IMG/VR virus record: IMGVR_UViG_3300009537_000097
Location: 1-31,909 of that record
Origin: a virus
Strand: one strand, 5' to 3'
Length of the DNA stretch: 31,909 nt
In this document: in pieces, positions 21,268 through 30,510 of the stretch
How positions within the stretch are numbered: the first letter of the stretch is position 1
Layout: each line of letters starts with the position of its first letter
Translations under genes and position numbers: made by a program
Notes under the pieces: generated by a model
Database searches by the model: none
Seen by the model: only the letters and a program-made list of their open reading frames with translations
What the model was told of the DNA's origin: nothing

Positions 21268-21921
21268 ATGCCGAAGCTAAAAAGTTTTTCATTTGACCCA
21301 ATCAATCCGTGGGAACAAAAAAGAAAAAGAGAATCGGAATCATCCGATCTTTACTTAAAGTTATTGGATTACGGTTACGCTCCCGATGAAGCAAGGATCA
21401 TGTCTTTGGGTTACGCCAAAACAGGCCGATTCGAGCCCATCACGACCCGCGAAAAACCACCGGCTACCGGGATCGGCCCGTCCAACCGGGAACCGCTCGA
21501 CCTCCATCAAGAGAAAGCTAATATCAGTCTCAGGAGTAAAGGGTATAGGTTCAATAAAGAAACAGGCAAATTCGATAATGTTCTTCCCGACCAGGATGTT
21601 TTCACCTATGGCCCTGACGGAAAGCCGGTCCGTTCCGGCAGCGTTCCACGCGGATCGAAAGTTTCACCAAGGCCGAAACCGCAGTCGGAGATGCAGAAGG
21701 TTTACACCTACGATGAGGACAACAACCTTATAGAGATTGGCGAGGTACCAAGAGGATCGGCTGTAAAATCTCCTGTTCCAACAGACCCCATCGCAGAACT
21801 ACTCAAGCAACAGGAACTAAAAAAGGTGCGTAAGTTCAAATCAACCGAAGAAGCGGAAAGCGCCGACCTTCCTATCGGTTCTATTGTTGAAGTAAACGGC
21901 AAACGATTCAGGGTTGAGTAA
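21268..21921 (+). CDS. candidate internal virion protein with internal repeat
   Basis: A 217-residue basic protein, largely disordered, ending exactly where the giant gene starts (no spacing). It has a repeated unit: DVFTYGPDGKPVRSGSVPRGSKV, and about 30 residues later KVYTYDEDNNLIEIGEVPRGSAV. A third, looser unit follows (FKSTEEAESADLPIGSIVEVNGKRFRV). The N-terminus has a helical segment (LYLKLLDYGYAPDEARIMSLGYAKTG). AAGGGGG lies before the ATG. It is likely packaged or made with the polyvalent protein; no family is recognised. Confidence 0.65.
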   Translation: MPKLKSFSFDPINPWEQKRKRESESSDLYLKLLDYGYAPDEARIMSLGYAKTGRFEPITTREKPPATGIGPSNREPLDLHQEKANISLRSKGYRFNKETGKFDNVLPDQDVFTYGPDGKPVRSGSVPRGSKVSPRPKPQSEMQKVYTYDEDNNLIEIGEVPRGSAVKSPVPTDPIAELLKQQELKKVRKFKSTEEAESADLPIGSIVEVNGKRFRVE

Positions 21922-24900
21922 ATGGCGCTTGTTCCGCTTGAGGAATCAACGCGCCGCCGAAGGCTGGTCCCGATTGACGAACCCGTCAAACGTAAGCTGG
22001 TCCCGATTGGCGACCGGGAAGCAGGGGTTTTAGACCAACCACCGGGATTCCCGGTAAGAAGCGCTATTCGCACCGCGATCAAAAGCCTGCCTTTCCAGAA
22101 CCTGCCGCCTGAAGTTGAGCGGCTTGGCAGGGCCGAGGCTGCCGGCACGGCCAGGAGCGCGGCTGGTATCCTGCCGTTAATTCAAGGCGGACTTAAGCGA
22201 ACACCATTGGCCCCGCTTGTACCTGAGGGCGATGTATCCGGGCCTTTAATTCGAGCAGCCGAAAGAATCGAGCCGAAAGACCAGGGTTTTATCGAAAAAC
22301 TTCTTTCCGGGCGGATGTCCGATTCGGAACTTTTGGACAGTATTCGCTCCGTGTCGCCTTTAATATCGCAAGCGAGCCCGCTTACAGGTGCCGCCTTATC
22401 TAAAATCCCGACCGAAGAAAGCATCCTGGCTGAATCAGCTTCCAGTGGTCAGGTTCCTTACGGACAAATTTTGACCCGCGCACTGGCTGAAGGGTTTATC
22501 GGTGCTGTCCGGCCTTTGCTTCCAACCAATCCGGTCGAACTGGCCAATCTTGCCGCAGCTCCGCCATCCGTAAAATTTCTTCAAAACGAATTCCCGATTT
22601 TGAGCCGCGATATTGTCGGTATGATCCTTAAAAACAGGGTTAAAGTTCCGGACGAAAAGCTACCGGAAATAATGAAAAATACATTTGAAGTCGGAATGGA
22701 TTCCTACACGAAAGGCGCCTCCGCTCCGCAGGCCAGGAAGGCCATGCTCCAAAACTTTGAGCAGGAAGCCGCGTCCGCTCGCGGTCAAGCAGAGGCTGGT
22801 ATTCGCTCAAGACAAGGAGCGCCGCAGACCGGAACGCTTCCTTCCACCAGAGCGCCCGGCGGAATTCCGGTGACGGAATTGGAGATTCCCGGTAAGGTTC
22901 AGCGTAATGTCGATATTGCCATTGATACCATCAGTAAGGCATTGGGGAAGAAACCGTCTGCCGGGCCTATCGAGGCGCAGGGAACGGTTTTAGGTGAAGA
23001 AGACATATCCGGTATTGCTGGAATTGCAAAGCCGCCGCCTACCCGTCCTATCCAGCAAACACCGTATTCCTCCATTGTCACACCTGAAGGCGCTCAAAAC
23101 ATCGCCTCCAAGTTCCCGGCCATCTCAACCGTATTGGAAGGCCAGAACCTTCCCTTATCACCACAGGATGCCCAAAAAATTATTAAAAAGGCCAATGCCG
23201 TAGGCGAGGAGGCCCTGATCCGTGGTGCAACACCAGGACAGGCCAATGCGGCCGCTGGCGAGGCGTTAAAGGCCACTCTCATGCCCAAGTTGCAGCAGTT
23301 GGCCCAGGCCAAAACACCAAAGCCAAAAACCGTCAAATACGATAAACGGGGTGTCCCGATCCTTAAGCCCGGTTCGGTCGTTTTAACGGTTCAAGACGAA
23401 TCTGGCAAACCAATCAGGATAAAGCACAAGGACGCGCTCGAGTACGCTGAAGGGTTGCATCGGGAAGCTATGGAGAAATGGGAATTTATTAAAAACGATC
23501 CCGTTCGGTCCGCTATCGCCAGAGTTGGGATCGCGCCCGAGCGGCCGGATCAGTTTGGAATTTCCCCTGAGAGCGGTGAGTACGAACGGCTGCCAAAGAA
23601 CGCAAAGAACAAAAACGGAAGGACTGTTACGGAATGGGTCGAGAATCTTAACGAAGGAAAGGCGGAGCAGGATATAGATGCAAGCTATGTCTACGATATT
23701 GCAAAAAATCTTGAGGTCCCGCCCAAGCCAAAAATGGGCGATTCTTACCGGCAGGCGATACATGATCTCGAAGGCGAGCTGTCCGGCCTGTCAACCTACC
23801 AGCCACCGACCGCAGGCGCTTTTGAGGCGCGTGCCGCTTACGCTGAAAGTGCTCAGCCGTTTTACTCCCCGCTGAAACGCGCCATCGAAGCCAAGATGCC
23901 TAACCGGGCGCCGGCGCAGATGGTCAAGAACATCGTAAACAGCCAGGACGTGAAAAAGGAGGAAACCGACTGGATCGAAATCAACGAATGGCTGGACCAG
24001 CAGAAGGGCCCGGTATCAAAAGAGTCTGTCCTTAAATTCATTGATGACAATACCGTTGAGATTGAAGAAGTGGTCAAGGGTGACAAGTCCACGGATTTGA
24101 TCCGAAGGTTCACCCAGCAGATTGAAGAAAAAGGGTACGGGGTTATAAGGCACGACGACGGCGGCTACGAGGTTTACAAGGACGGCCGGTTCCTGCTTGA
24201 CGACGAACTGCCTAAAGACGTTAAGAACCTCTCCGAGCTTTTACAGAAAGCCATAGCGAAAGAAGGGACAAGCAACACGAAATTTGAGAAGTACACGCTT
24301 CCGGGGGGAGAGAACTACAGGGAGGTGTTGCTGACGCTGCCGGAAAAGGTTCCGGATAAATTGCCGGAAGGATTTTATACAAATAAAACTTCGTATGGAT
24401 GGGAGATTGTGAATCGGGAAGGCGGTCGATTCGCGATGCCTACGCAACCGACGGAAACGTTGGCGGTCGAGAAATTTAATCAGGCGCTTAGTGCGGAAGG
24501 CGGTTTTCGTTCTGCTCACTTCCCCGAACCCAACATCCTCGCCCACATCCGGATTGACGACCGCATAGACACTCAGGGCAACAAGGTTCTTTTCATTGAG
24601 GAGATTCAGTCTGATTGGGGGCAAAAATTAAGAGAGAGCGCTGACCTCAGGAAAGTTTCCAAGCCAGAGAGTGTTTCTAAACTTGCGACCGATTTCTTCG
24701 GCAGAGAGATAGCGTCCGGTATTTCTTTCAATCAAATGGATGGTGGCGTGCTGGCTCTTGCTGACAACGATCAGATTAAGCGGGCGATTATCTCGCTTTT
24801 GCCCATTGATATGGTGAATCAACTCGGTGGGAAGGAGGCGGCGACCAAGAAGTTTCTCAGCAATCCGTCGATGATCGGCGCGGACCTCCCCATCGATGCT

Positions 24901-27900
24901 CGTCTTACGGTGGCGCAAGGGATTCTCGATGCGGCGCGCCAAACTTTTGCAAGCACGCGAACAAAACTTCTTGCCGGGCTTAAGGCTGGGCGGGACATAG
25001 AGCTTCTTCCCGCATTGAAGGCAAGTAATCTCACAGCCCGCGAAGTTATAAGCACGCTTTCCCCTCAGAGCCTTTATCATGTGGACCTGTCTCAGGAGGC
25101 CGTCGGTGGCAACATAGCAAGGGGAGGAGCAGAAATATCCTCCGCGCCCGATCTTGCTATACGGGACACGAAACGACTTCCCGCAACCGACGCAGAATTT
25201 CTCAATGCTCCAATTCCGGCAAGCATAAGCGCAAAATCTGGCCGCGGACAATCTTCCGATCTTCGTGGTGAACTTTCTTCCACAAGTATTGCAAAAGCGC
25301 TGGACTGGCATAATCATATTATATCAGAAACAGGCGTTTCAAAACCAGTTAATTACAAGACTGCTAATTTGCCAAAAATGCCTTTTGAAAAATCATGGAT
25401 GGATCTTAGCCTCAAACGAATTCTGCGTTTTGCCGCCGAGAACGGCTACGATTCCATCGCGTGGACCACGGGTTCCCAGCAGGCGGAGCGGTATGACCTG
25501 AGCAAACAGGTAAATAAAATTGAATTTAATAAAACTCGCGATGGCCAATGGGTTGATGTAAATATTTACACACCCGACAGAAAAGAACCTATTAGATATG
25601 GTGATTTAACACATGAAAAATTGAAGGATACCGTCGGAAAAGAACTGGCTCAAAAAATTGTTGATTCAAAAGAAACGCGCGGAGATTTCTCCGGCCTCGA
25701 CCTAAAAATCGGCGGCGAAGGCATGAAAGGTTTTTACGACCAGATGATTCCCTCCTTCCTAAACAAGTACACGAAGAAGTGGGGCGGGAGAGTGGGGGAG
25801 ACAACCTTCCCGGAACAACGCATTGGCGATTTGCCTGCGCCGACGGCCCGTTCTTTTACGGCGCATAGTCTTGATATTACTCCAAGCATGAAGGAGTCCG
25901 TCCTGCAAGGCCAGTCCCTCTTTGAAAAGACTGGCGATCCCTACCAACAGGAGTTAAACTTTGCCGGTGGACAAGAAACCGGTAATTTACCAGCCCAGCC
26001 AGGAACGCCTCCTGGTCCCCGACCAACCGTGCGAGGTGGTTTTAAGGCCATATACAACCCGCACATCGAAGTTAAGTACAAGAAAGTCGGGTCCATCGTC
26101 ATCCCCAACCAAGTCCTCCAGGAACCAGCCGACCTTGCCTATGCGTTCAAAGAATTAAAGAACGAAGCTCAGGAGAATTTCTTTCTTGCCGCCATGAAAA
26201 ACGGCAGGATTGTAGCCGTTGAGCATTTGGGCTTCGGAACCATCGACCAGGTGGCTGTTTACCCTTACGAAACCATCAACCTTATAAACAAAACGGAAGC
26301 GGATTCGTTTCTAATTGTTCATAACCATCCGTCCGGTGAAATTAGCCCATCTCAAGAAGATAAAAATCTAACTATGGCTATTAAAAGAGCCATTGAAAAC
26401 AGCGGCGCGAAATTTAATGGCCATGTCATTATTAACGATGGAAAGTTTGGTTTTATAAATAAAGACATGGGCGTTTCCGAAGGTATTCAAAAGGAATACG
26501 AAAAGACGAAAAACATTTCCGTTTTGAAGAAGTATTTCGAGTGGTCGACAACCAAGGGAGAAATTGCGTCAAGACCGCTGCTAAGCTCGCCGGATAAAGT
26601 TTTTGAAGTATTCAAAGGGATTCAAACAGGCGCGGATGAAGGCGTGGCCTACCTTCTGGATGTTCAAAATAGAACGTTGAACGCGGTTGTCCTACCGCAT
26701 GGCCGGTTTAATACTGGAACAATCCAAAATATCGCCACGTCCTATCGTGCCGCGGGCATTGTTTTAGTTAACTCGAAACTTACAAATAGGGAAGCCGCGT
26801 CATTAAAGGGCGAATTGGGAACGGCTGGCATCCGCTTAATGGATGACATTGAGCTTGACCCGACATTTCGCGGATACAAATCAAGGATCGAGTCGGGAGT
26901 GTTTGAGTCTCCTTCACCTTACAGCTACGGAGCCAAGGAAGATACCGGCGAATTCTTCGGGATCGAGAAGGAGAACGTCGCCGACAAGTACATGCGCCTG
27001 CGCCGGGAGGCGATGAACCAGGGCATGAGCCATTCCGAAGCCATGAAATGGGCCAAAGCCAGGCTCCGCGGCGAGCCGGAGGGCGCCCCCACATCTGAAA
27101 TTAAACCGGCCCAGTCCGAGTTTACCGTTGAAGGCGGGGTCCAGAGTTTCGGCAAAGGAAAGAAAGGCGAGTCCGACATGTTCGGGAGCAAGGGCGGATC
27201 GGTTATCGACGCATTTGAGCCCATCGAAACGCCGGAAACCATCGCGGCCCGAAAGAATTTCAAGCTGGCCGACCGGGCGCTTGAGGTGGTCCGCAAGTTC
27301 GCGGGCCGGATCGGCGAGAAGTACCAGATGCGCGGCGCGCAAGGCCATTTTAATCCCAGGACGAACAATATCCGGATCAACTCCATGAACAACGTGTCCA
27401 CCGTGACCCATGAGGTGGTCCACTTCCTTGACCAGAAGTTCGGGTTCATCAAACCGCTCATGGAAAAGACCGGTGTATCGAGAACCGGCAACCCGATTTA
27501 CAGCCAACGCTGGGCCGCGATGCGCAAAGCCATCACGCAGGCTTACATCGAGTATTACCCTGGGGCCAGGAAGGAGCATAAGCTCCAAAAGAGACTGGCT
27601 GAAGGGCTGGCTGCCTTTATTCAGCAGTACGCCCAGTCACCTTCAACGGTGAGTGCGAAATACCCCGACCTGTCCAAAGTCCTTTTGGGTGAATTCTCCG
27701 CGAATATGGCTGTTCCCCCGGAATGGAAGGCGTCTGCGCCACAATTCAAGGAACTGGTTGATGATGTCCGCAAGATAGCCTCGGACTACCAGAAACTCGA
27801 CCCCAACGAAAAGATCGGGGCTAGGGTGGCTGAAGGGTTAAGGCAGGAGAATGAAAAGCTGCCGTTCATGTCGAAATCAGATTATCTCAAAACCGAAACC

Positions 27901-30510
27901 ATTGACGACGTGTTCCCCATTAAACGGTTAGCTCAAGAGTTTGGGAAAGCAGGCACAAAAGCGGACCCTGCGGATTGGATACGCGTATTTAACGCAGTCA
28001 ACTCCATCATTTACGGCAACCTTCGCGGGAAACTCGGCGTAGCCAGTAAAGTGTCGGGCGTGTTTTCGGGCCGGCACGGGTTCTGGTCGTTCAAGAACGG
28101 CCAGCCCATCAAAGTGAGCGAAACGAACTGGCGCGATTTGGAAAAGTCCTTGCGGGACGCCGGACTGCGGGAACAATTTCGTAATTGGCTGATCGCAAGG
28201 GACCAGCATTTCCTCCATTTGGAACTGGACAAAAAGCATCGAGCCGCGGAAGAAGCCGCCAAAATCCTGGCTGGGGCAAGAGAAGGCGAACAGATAGCAG
28301 GCAAAGATGTTGAGGAATTAAAAAAGGCTATCAAGGATTTCGCTGAATTGCGCGAGCAGCTGGCAAAGAACAGGATACCAAGACAGCTGGCGATAAGCGC
28401 CTACGAACAGGACAAGGACATCATGGCGCCGTTCGCCAAAGAGTTCGACACGTTTACTAGGGCGATGGTGGACCTGGCCGGCGATCCGACGGTCGGTCTT
28501 TTAACTCCCGACCAGGTGGCTCAATATCATTCGAGAGAAGGCTACGCGCCGCTTAAACGTGATGTGTTTGACGATATTTTGGCCGGAGAAAGTTCGTTTG
28601 GCGGCGGCCGGTCGATCAAGCCGTCATCTTTCAAGCAGCGAACGGGCAGCGAACTCCCCATCATCGACCCATTGTTTTCGTTCCCGCATGACATGGCCGA
28701 GGTGTTCCGTAAGTCCATTAAGCAACTGGTAATTAACAAGGTCGCCAATATCCTTGAAGAATTCCCCCAGTCCGGGCTGGCCGAACCGCAGCAGTTAAAG
28801 CCGTTTGTGGACAAGGAAACCGGGAAGATATCCTACCCTCAAGAACGGGACCCGAATATCCTCATGGCCAGGAGCCCGGACGGAAAAAGAAAACCTTATC
28901 TGGTAAACGCGGAGCTGAAAAAGGTTATCGAGGAGCTGCTGGATTACCGGAGCGCGGACATCCTCGCCCGGATCATGCGCGGGACCAGCCGTATCTTTAC
29001 AGCCAGCACGACCGGGCTTTATCCTCCGTTCGCTCTTATGAACGTTATCAGCGACCAGATTCAAGCCGCGTCGAACTCGATGCACAAAACGATCCCGTTC
29101 TTTAGCACGGTTAAAGTCTTGCGCAAAGTCCTTTTCGATCACGAATCTCCAGAAGCCAGGTTCGCAGCCGAGTATCTTGCGATGGGCGGCGACAGGCAGA
29201 CTATAACCAATGCGTTAAGCCTCCCTCCGGAGGAATTTGACCAGTGGCTGATGCAGGAGAAGAAGGGACTGGATCATCTGGTTGACTGGCTGGATACAGG
29301 TTCCGAGATTCTTGGGTTCCCGTCGAAGGTGAGCGAACTTTCCACCAGAATGGTTGAGTACATCCGTTCCCGGATGGCCGGCAAGGAATATGTGAACGCT
29401 TTGGAGGACGCTGGAATGGTTACAGGTCCGTTTCATCATCAGGGGCGACTGGTTCTAACTAAACGTGGCAGGGTTCGAGGCCAGCAGACGCCCATGACCA
29501 CACTGGTCCGCAGTATTCCGTTCTTTAACGCCGGGGTCCAGTCCATAAGGGTCCATATCGAATCGCTCAAAGGGTCAAGGGGCGAGAACGTAAGGAATCG
29601 GGCGATGTTCGTTGTGATGGCGTCGATGGCCGCGGCGATTGCGTCCTCGTATTGGATCATGAAGAAGGCGACCAAAGAGCAGAAGAATCTTTACACCGAA
29701 CTGGACCCGCAGGAACTGGCGAGCTATATATGGCTCCCGGCCGCAGACGGGAAGCGGTTAACGAAAATAAAGATGTACGGCCCTCAAATGGGGCTGGCGA
29801 CCGTATTCAATATGGGCATGTGGGAAATGGCGGGTGAAACAAGCTATGTCGGAGGCGAGTACGCCGATGCCGGGACCGCCTGGCTTCCGGACCAACTTAC
29901 TATCGGATCGCCTTCCAGGCTGTTCTTCTCCTGGCTGCCGCAGATCATTAAGCCGTGGATGGAAACTCTAACCGGAGTCAAGGTCTGGCCGTCGGTCCGG
30001 CCGCTTGAAACGATGGGCATGAAGAACCAGGAGCCTCGGTTCCGGTTCCATGAGCGGACCCCGGAATACGCCAAATGGCTAGGCGATAAACTGAACCTCT
30101 CACCGGTAAAAATTGACCACCTGATCGAAGGGCTCATGGGCCGCGGGACGCGCCCCTTTCTTGGCAAGGAGATCAAGAACCCGTTTATGCGGGAATGGTA
30201 TTTTACGGCCGGCAGGACGCTTCAAGACTATTACGAACAGCGCGAGGAATCGAATGGACTTTACAACTCGTTACAGAAAGGCGAACGGGAGTTCACTCTG
30301 GACGAAACCGTTAAGATTATCAAGCAGCGCCAGCAGATCCACGGCAAGCCGGCCAAGCGAGGGCAGAAGGGCGAGCCGGGCATAGACGATTTGATTAAAC
30401 GATACCGCGATTTGAATAAAACCGGCGTGCCGGACGAAGATCAGGACGCGATCAGAGATTTGATACTGGAGAGGATATCCACGTTTAGGCAGGGAGTGAA
30501 GCTGAAATGA
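21922..30510 (+). CDS. giant polyvalent protein with RadC/JAMM and zincin-type domains
   Basis: A 2,862-residue multidomain protein of the phage polyvalent class, whose members are thought to enter the host with the DNA and counter defences. Parts in order: LVP[LI] repeats (3-29); long helical and linker regions; a large-polyvalent domain start (FYSPLKRAIEAKMP, KEETDWIEINEWL); HIRIDDRIDTQGNKVLFIEEIQSDWGQ (about 875-901); an insert carrying the antisense HNH gene (about 904-1130); the domain's second half (AAENGYDSIAWTTGSQQAERYDLSK, DLKIGGEGMKGFYD, up to about 1320); a RadC/JAMM peptidase-like domain with complete H1467-N-H1469, S1477, D1480; a second RadC-like unit without these residues (about 1571-1645); HEVVH at 1830-1834; helical regions; and a C-terminal LPD38-like domain from RSIPFFNAGVQSIRV (about 2530). 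There is no signal peptide. Domain calls are by motif only. Confidence 0.85.
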   Translation: MALVPLEESTRRRRLVPIDEPVKRKLVPIGDREAGVLDQPPGFPVRSAIRTAIKSLPFQNLPPEVERLGRAEAAGTARSAAGILPLIQGGLKRTPLAPLVPEGDVSGPLIRAAERIEPKDQGFIEKLLSGRMSDSELLDSIRSVSPLISQASPLTGAALSKIPTEESILAESASSGQVPYGQILTRALAEGFIGAVRPLLPTNPVELANLAAAPPSVKFLQNEFPILSRDIVGMILKNRVKVPDEKLPEIMKNTFEVGMDSYTKGASAPQARKAMLQNFEQEAASARGQAEAGIRSRQGAPQTGTLPSTRAPGGIPVTELEIPGKVQRNVDIAIDTISKALGKKPSAGPIEAQGTVLGEEDISGIAGIAKPPPTRPIQQTPYSSIVTPEGAQNIASKFPAISTVLEGQNLPLSPQDAQKIIKKANAVGEEALIRGATPGQANAAAGEALKATLMPKLQQLAQAKTPKPKTVKYDKRGVPILKPGSVVLTVQDESGKPIRIKHKDALEYAEGLHREAMEKWEFIKNDPVRSAIARVGIAPERPDQFGISPESGEYERLPKNAKNKNGRTVTEWVENLNEGKAEQDIDASYVYDIAKNLEVPPKPKMGDSYRQAIHDLEGELSGLSTYQPPTAGAFEARAAYAESAQPFYSPLKRAIEAKMPNRAPAQMVKNIVNSQDVKKEETDWIEINEWLDQQKGPVSKESVLKFIDDNTVEIEEVVKGDKSTDLIRRFTQQIEEKGYGVIRHDDGGYEVYKDGRFLLDDELPKDVKNLSELLQKAIAKEGTSNTKFEKYTLPGGENYREVLLTLPEKVPDKLPEGFYTNKTSYGWEIVNREGGRFAMPTQPTETLAVEKFNQALSAEGGFRSAHFPEPNILAHIRIDDRIDTQGNKVLFIEEIQSDWGQKLRESADLRKVSKPESVSKLATDFFGREIASGISFNQMDGGVLALADNDQIKRAIISLLPIDMVNQLGGKEAATKKFLSNPSMIGADLPIDARLTVAQGILDAARQTFASTRTKLLAGLKAGRDIELLPALKASNLTAREVISTLSPQSLYHVDLSQEAVGGNIARGGAEISSAPDLAIRDTKRLPATDAEFLNAPIPASISAKSGRGQSSDLRGELSSTSIAKALDWHNHIISETGVSKPVNYKTANLPKMPFEKSWMDLSLKRILRFAAENGYDSIAWTTGSQQAERYDLSKQVNKIEFNKTRDGQWVDVNIYTPDRKEPIRYGDLTHEKLKDTVGKELAQKIVDSKETRGDFSGLDLKIGGEGMKGFYDQMIPSFLNKYTKKWGGRVGETTFPEQRIGDLPAPTARSFTAHSLDITPSMKESVLQGQSLFEKTGDPYQQELNFAGGQETGNLPAQPGTPPGPRPTVRGGFKAIYNPHIEVKYKKVGSIVIPNQVLQEPADLAYAFKELKNEAQENFFLAAMKNGRIVAVEHLGFGTIDQVAVYPYETINLINKTEADSFLIVHNHPSGEISPSQEDKNLTMAIKRAIENSGAKFNGHVIINDGKFGFINKDMGVSEGIQKEYEKTKNISVLKKYFEWSTTKGEIASRPLLSSPDKVFEVFKGIQTGADEGVAYLLDVQNRTLNAVVLPHGRFNTGTIQNIATSYRAAGIVLVNSKLTNREAASLKGELGTAGIRLMDDIELDPTFRGYKSRIESGVFESPSPYSYGAKEDTGEFFGIEKENVADKYMRLRREAMNQGMSHSEAMKWAKARLRGEPEGAPTSEIKPAQSEFTVEGGVQSFGKGKKGESDMFGSKGGSVIDAFEPIETPETIAARKNFKLADRALEVVRKFAGRIGEKYQMRGAQGHFNPRTNNIRINSMNNVSTVTHEVVHFLDQKFGFIKPLMEKTGVSRTGNPIYSQRWAAMRKAITQAYIEYYPGARKEHKLQKRLAEGLAAFIQQYAQSPSTVSAKYPDLSKVLLGEFSANMAVPPEWKASAPQFKELVDDVRKIASDYQKLDPNEKIGARVAEGLRQENEKLPFMSKSDYLKTETIDDVFPIKRLAQEFGKAGTKADPADWIRVFNAVNSIIYGNLRGKLGVASKVSGVFSGRHGFWSFKNGQPIKVSETNWRDLEKSLRDAGLREQFRNWLIARDQHFLHLELDKKHRAAEEAAKILAGAREGEQIAGKDVEELKKAIKDFAELREQLAKNRIPRQLAISAYEQDKDIMAPFAKEFDTFTRAMVDLAGDPTVGLLTPDQVAQYHSREGYAPLKRDVFDDILAGESSFGGGRSIKPSSFKQRTGSELPIIDPLFSFPHDMAEVFRKSIKQLVINKVANILEEFPQSGLAEPQQLKPFVDKETGKISYPQERDPNILMARSPDGKRKPYLVNAELKKVIEELLDYRSADILARIMRGTSRIFTASTTGLYPPFALMNVISDQIQAASNSMHKTIPFFSTVKVLRKVLFDHESPEARFAAEYLAMGGDRQTITNALSLPPEEFDQWLMQEKKGLDHLVDWLDTGSEILGFPSKVSELSTRMVEYIRSRMAGKEYVNALEDAGMVTGPFHHQGRLVLTKRGRVRGQQTPMTTLVRSIPFFNAGVQSIRVHIESLKGSRGENVRNRAMFVVMASMAAAIASSYWIMKKATKEQKNLYTELDPQELASYIWLPAADGKRLTKIKMYGPQMGLATVFNMGMWEMAGETSYVGGEYADAGTAWLPDQLTIGSPSRLFFSWLPQIIKPWMETLTGVKVWPSVRPLETMGMKNQEPRFRFHERTPEYAKWLGDKLNLSPVKIDHLIEGLMGRGTRPFLGKEIKNPFMREWYFTAGRTLQDYYEQREESNGLYNSLQKGEREFTLDETVKIIKQRQQIHGKPAKRGQKGEPGIDDLIKRYRDLNKTGVPDEDQDAIRDLILERISTFRQGVKLK
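24628..25317 (-). CDS. three-zinc-ribbon HNH endonuclease nested antisense in the giant gene
   Basis: A 229-residue protein on the minus strand, wholly inside the polyvalent gene. Three zinc ribbons of the form C-x2-C-x16/17-C-x3-C are visible (C9/C12/C29/C33, C42/C45/C63/C67, C99/C102/C119/C123), the last Cys pairs each in an FC-x3-C setting. An HNH domain follows: ELIHHINGQKRDNRPLNL, with H168-H169, N181 and H190. This is the build of free-standing HNH homing-type endonucleases. Its codons pair exactly with those of the + strand frame, which stays open throughout, so it uses no TTA, CTA or TCA codon. No ribosome site precedes ATG 25317 or ATG 25311, but TGATATAAT lies just upstream. It probably arrived as a mobile gene; whether it is expressed is unknown. 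Confidence 0.85.
   Translation of the reverse strand: MIMPVQRFCNTCGRKFTTKIGRLSAARFCAYACRNWSIEKFCVGCGKSFRVPYSKIGRGGYFCSSPCYVATDGLLRQVHMIKALRGKRAYNFAGCEITCLQCGKKLYVPPSLKPGKKFCSRACKSLARRIENPLRHRKTSIDGEVRADHRRIAEKLLGRRLLPTELIHHINGQKRDNRPLNLIVVSKSQHATIHLIERNTGRYLSAEEIGRKFRNTLWLGNFPEVSALS
25318..25326 (-). promoter_or_regulatory. putative extended -10 promoter for the HNH gene
   Basis: On the minus strand, TGATATAAT (25326 down to 25318) is a perfect extended -10 sequence and is followed at once by ATG 25317. A start point about seven bases on would fall at the second ATG (25311), giving a leaderless message beginning at Met3 of the listed protein. There is no good -35 sequence. The bases also encode sense codons of the giant gene. 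Confidence 0.3.

Noticed and set aside
24628-25317. Intein or group I intron as the reason for the HNH insertion
   Set aside because: The HNH gene is antisense to the host gene, and the sense frame shows no intein start (Cys/Ser with block A) or His-Asn end. An intron is unnecessary because the sense frame stays open.
26914-27588. 224-codon minus-strand ORF inside the giant gene
   Set aside because: It lies opposite a GC-rich stretch of the + strand gene, has no motif or ribosome site, and reads as His/Gly/Leu-rich filler. Unlike the HNH ORF it shows no family features.
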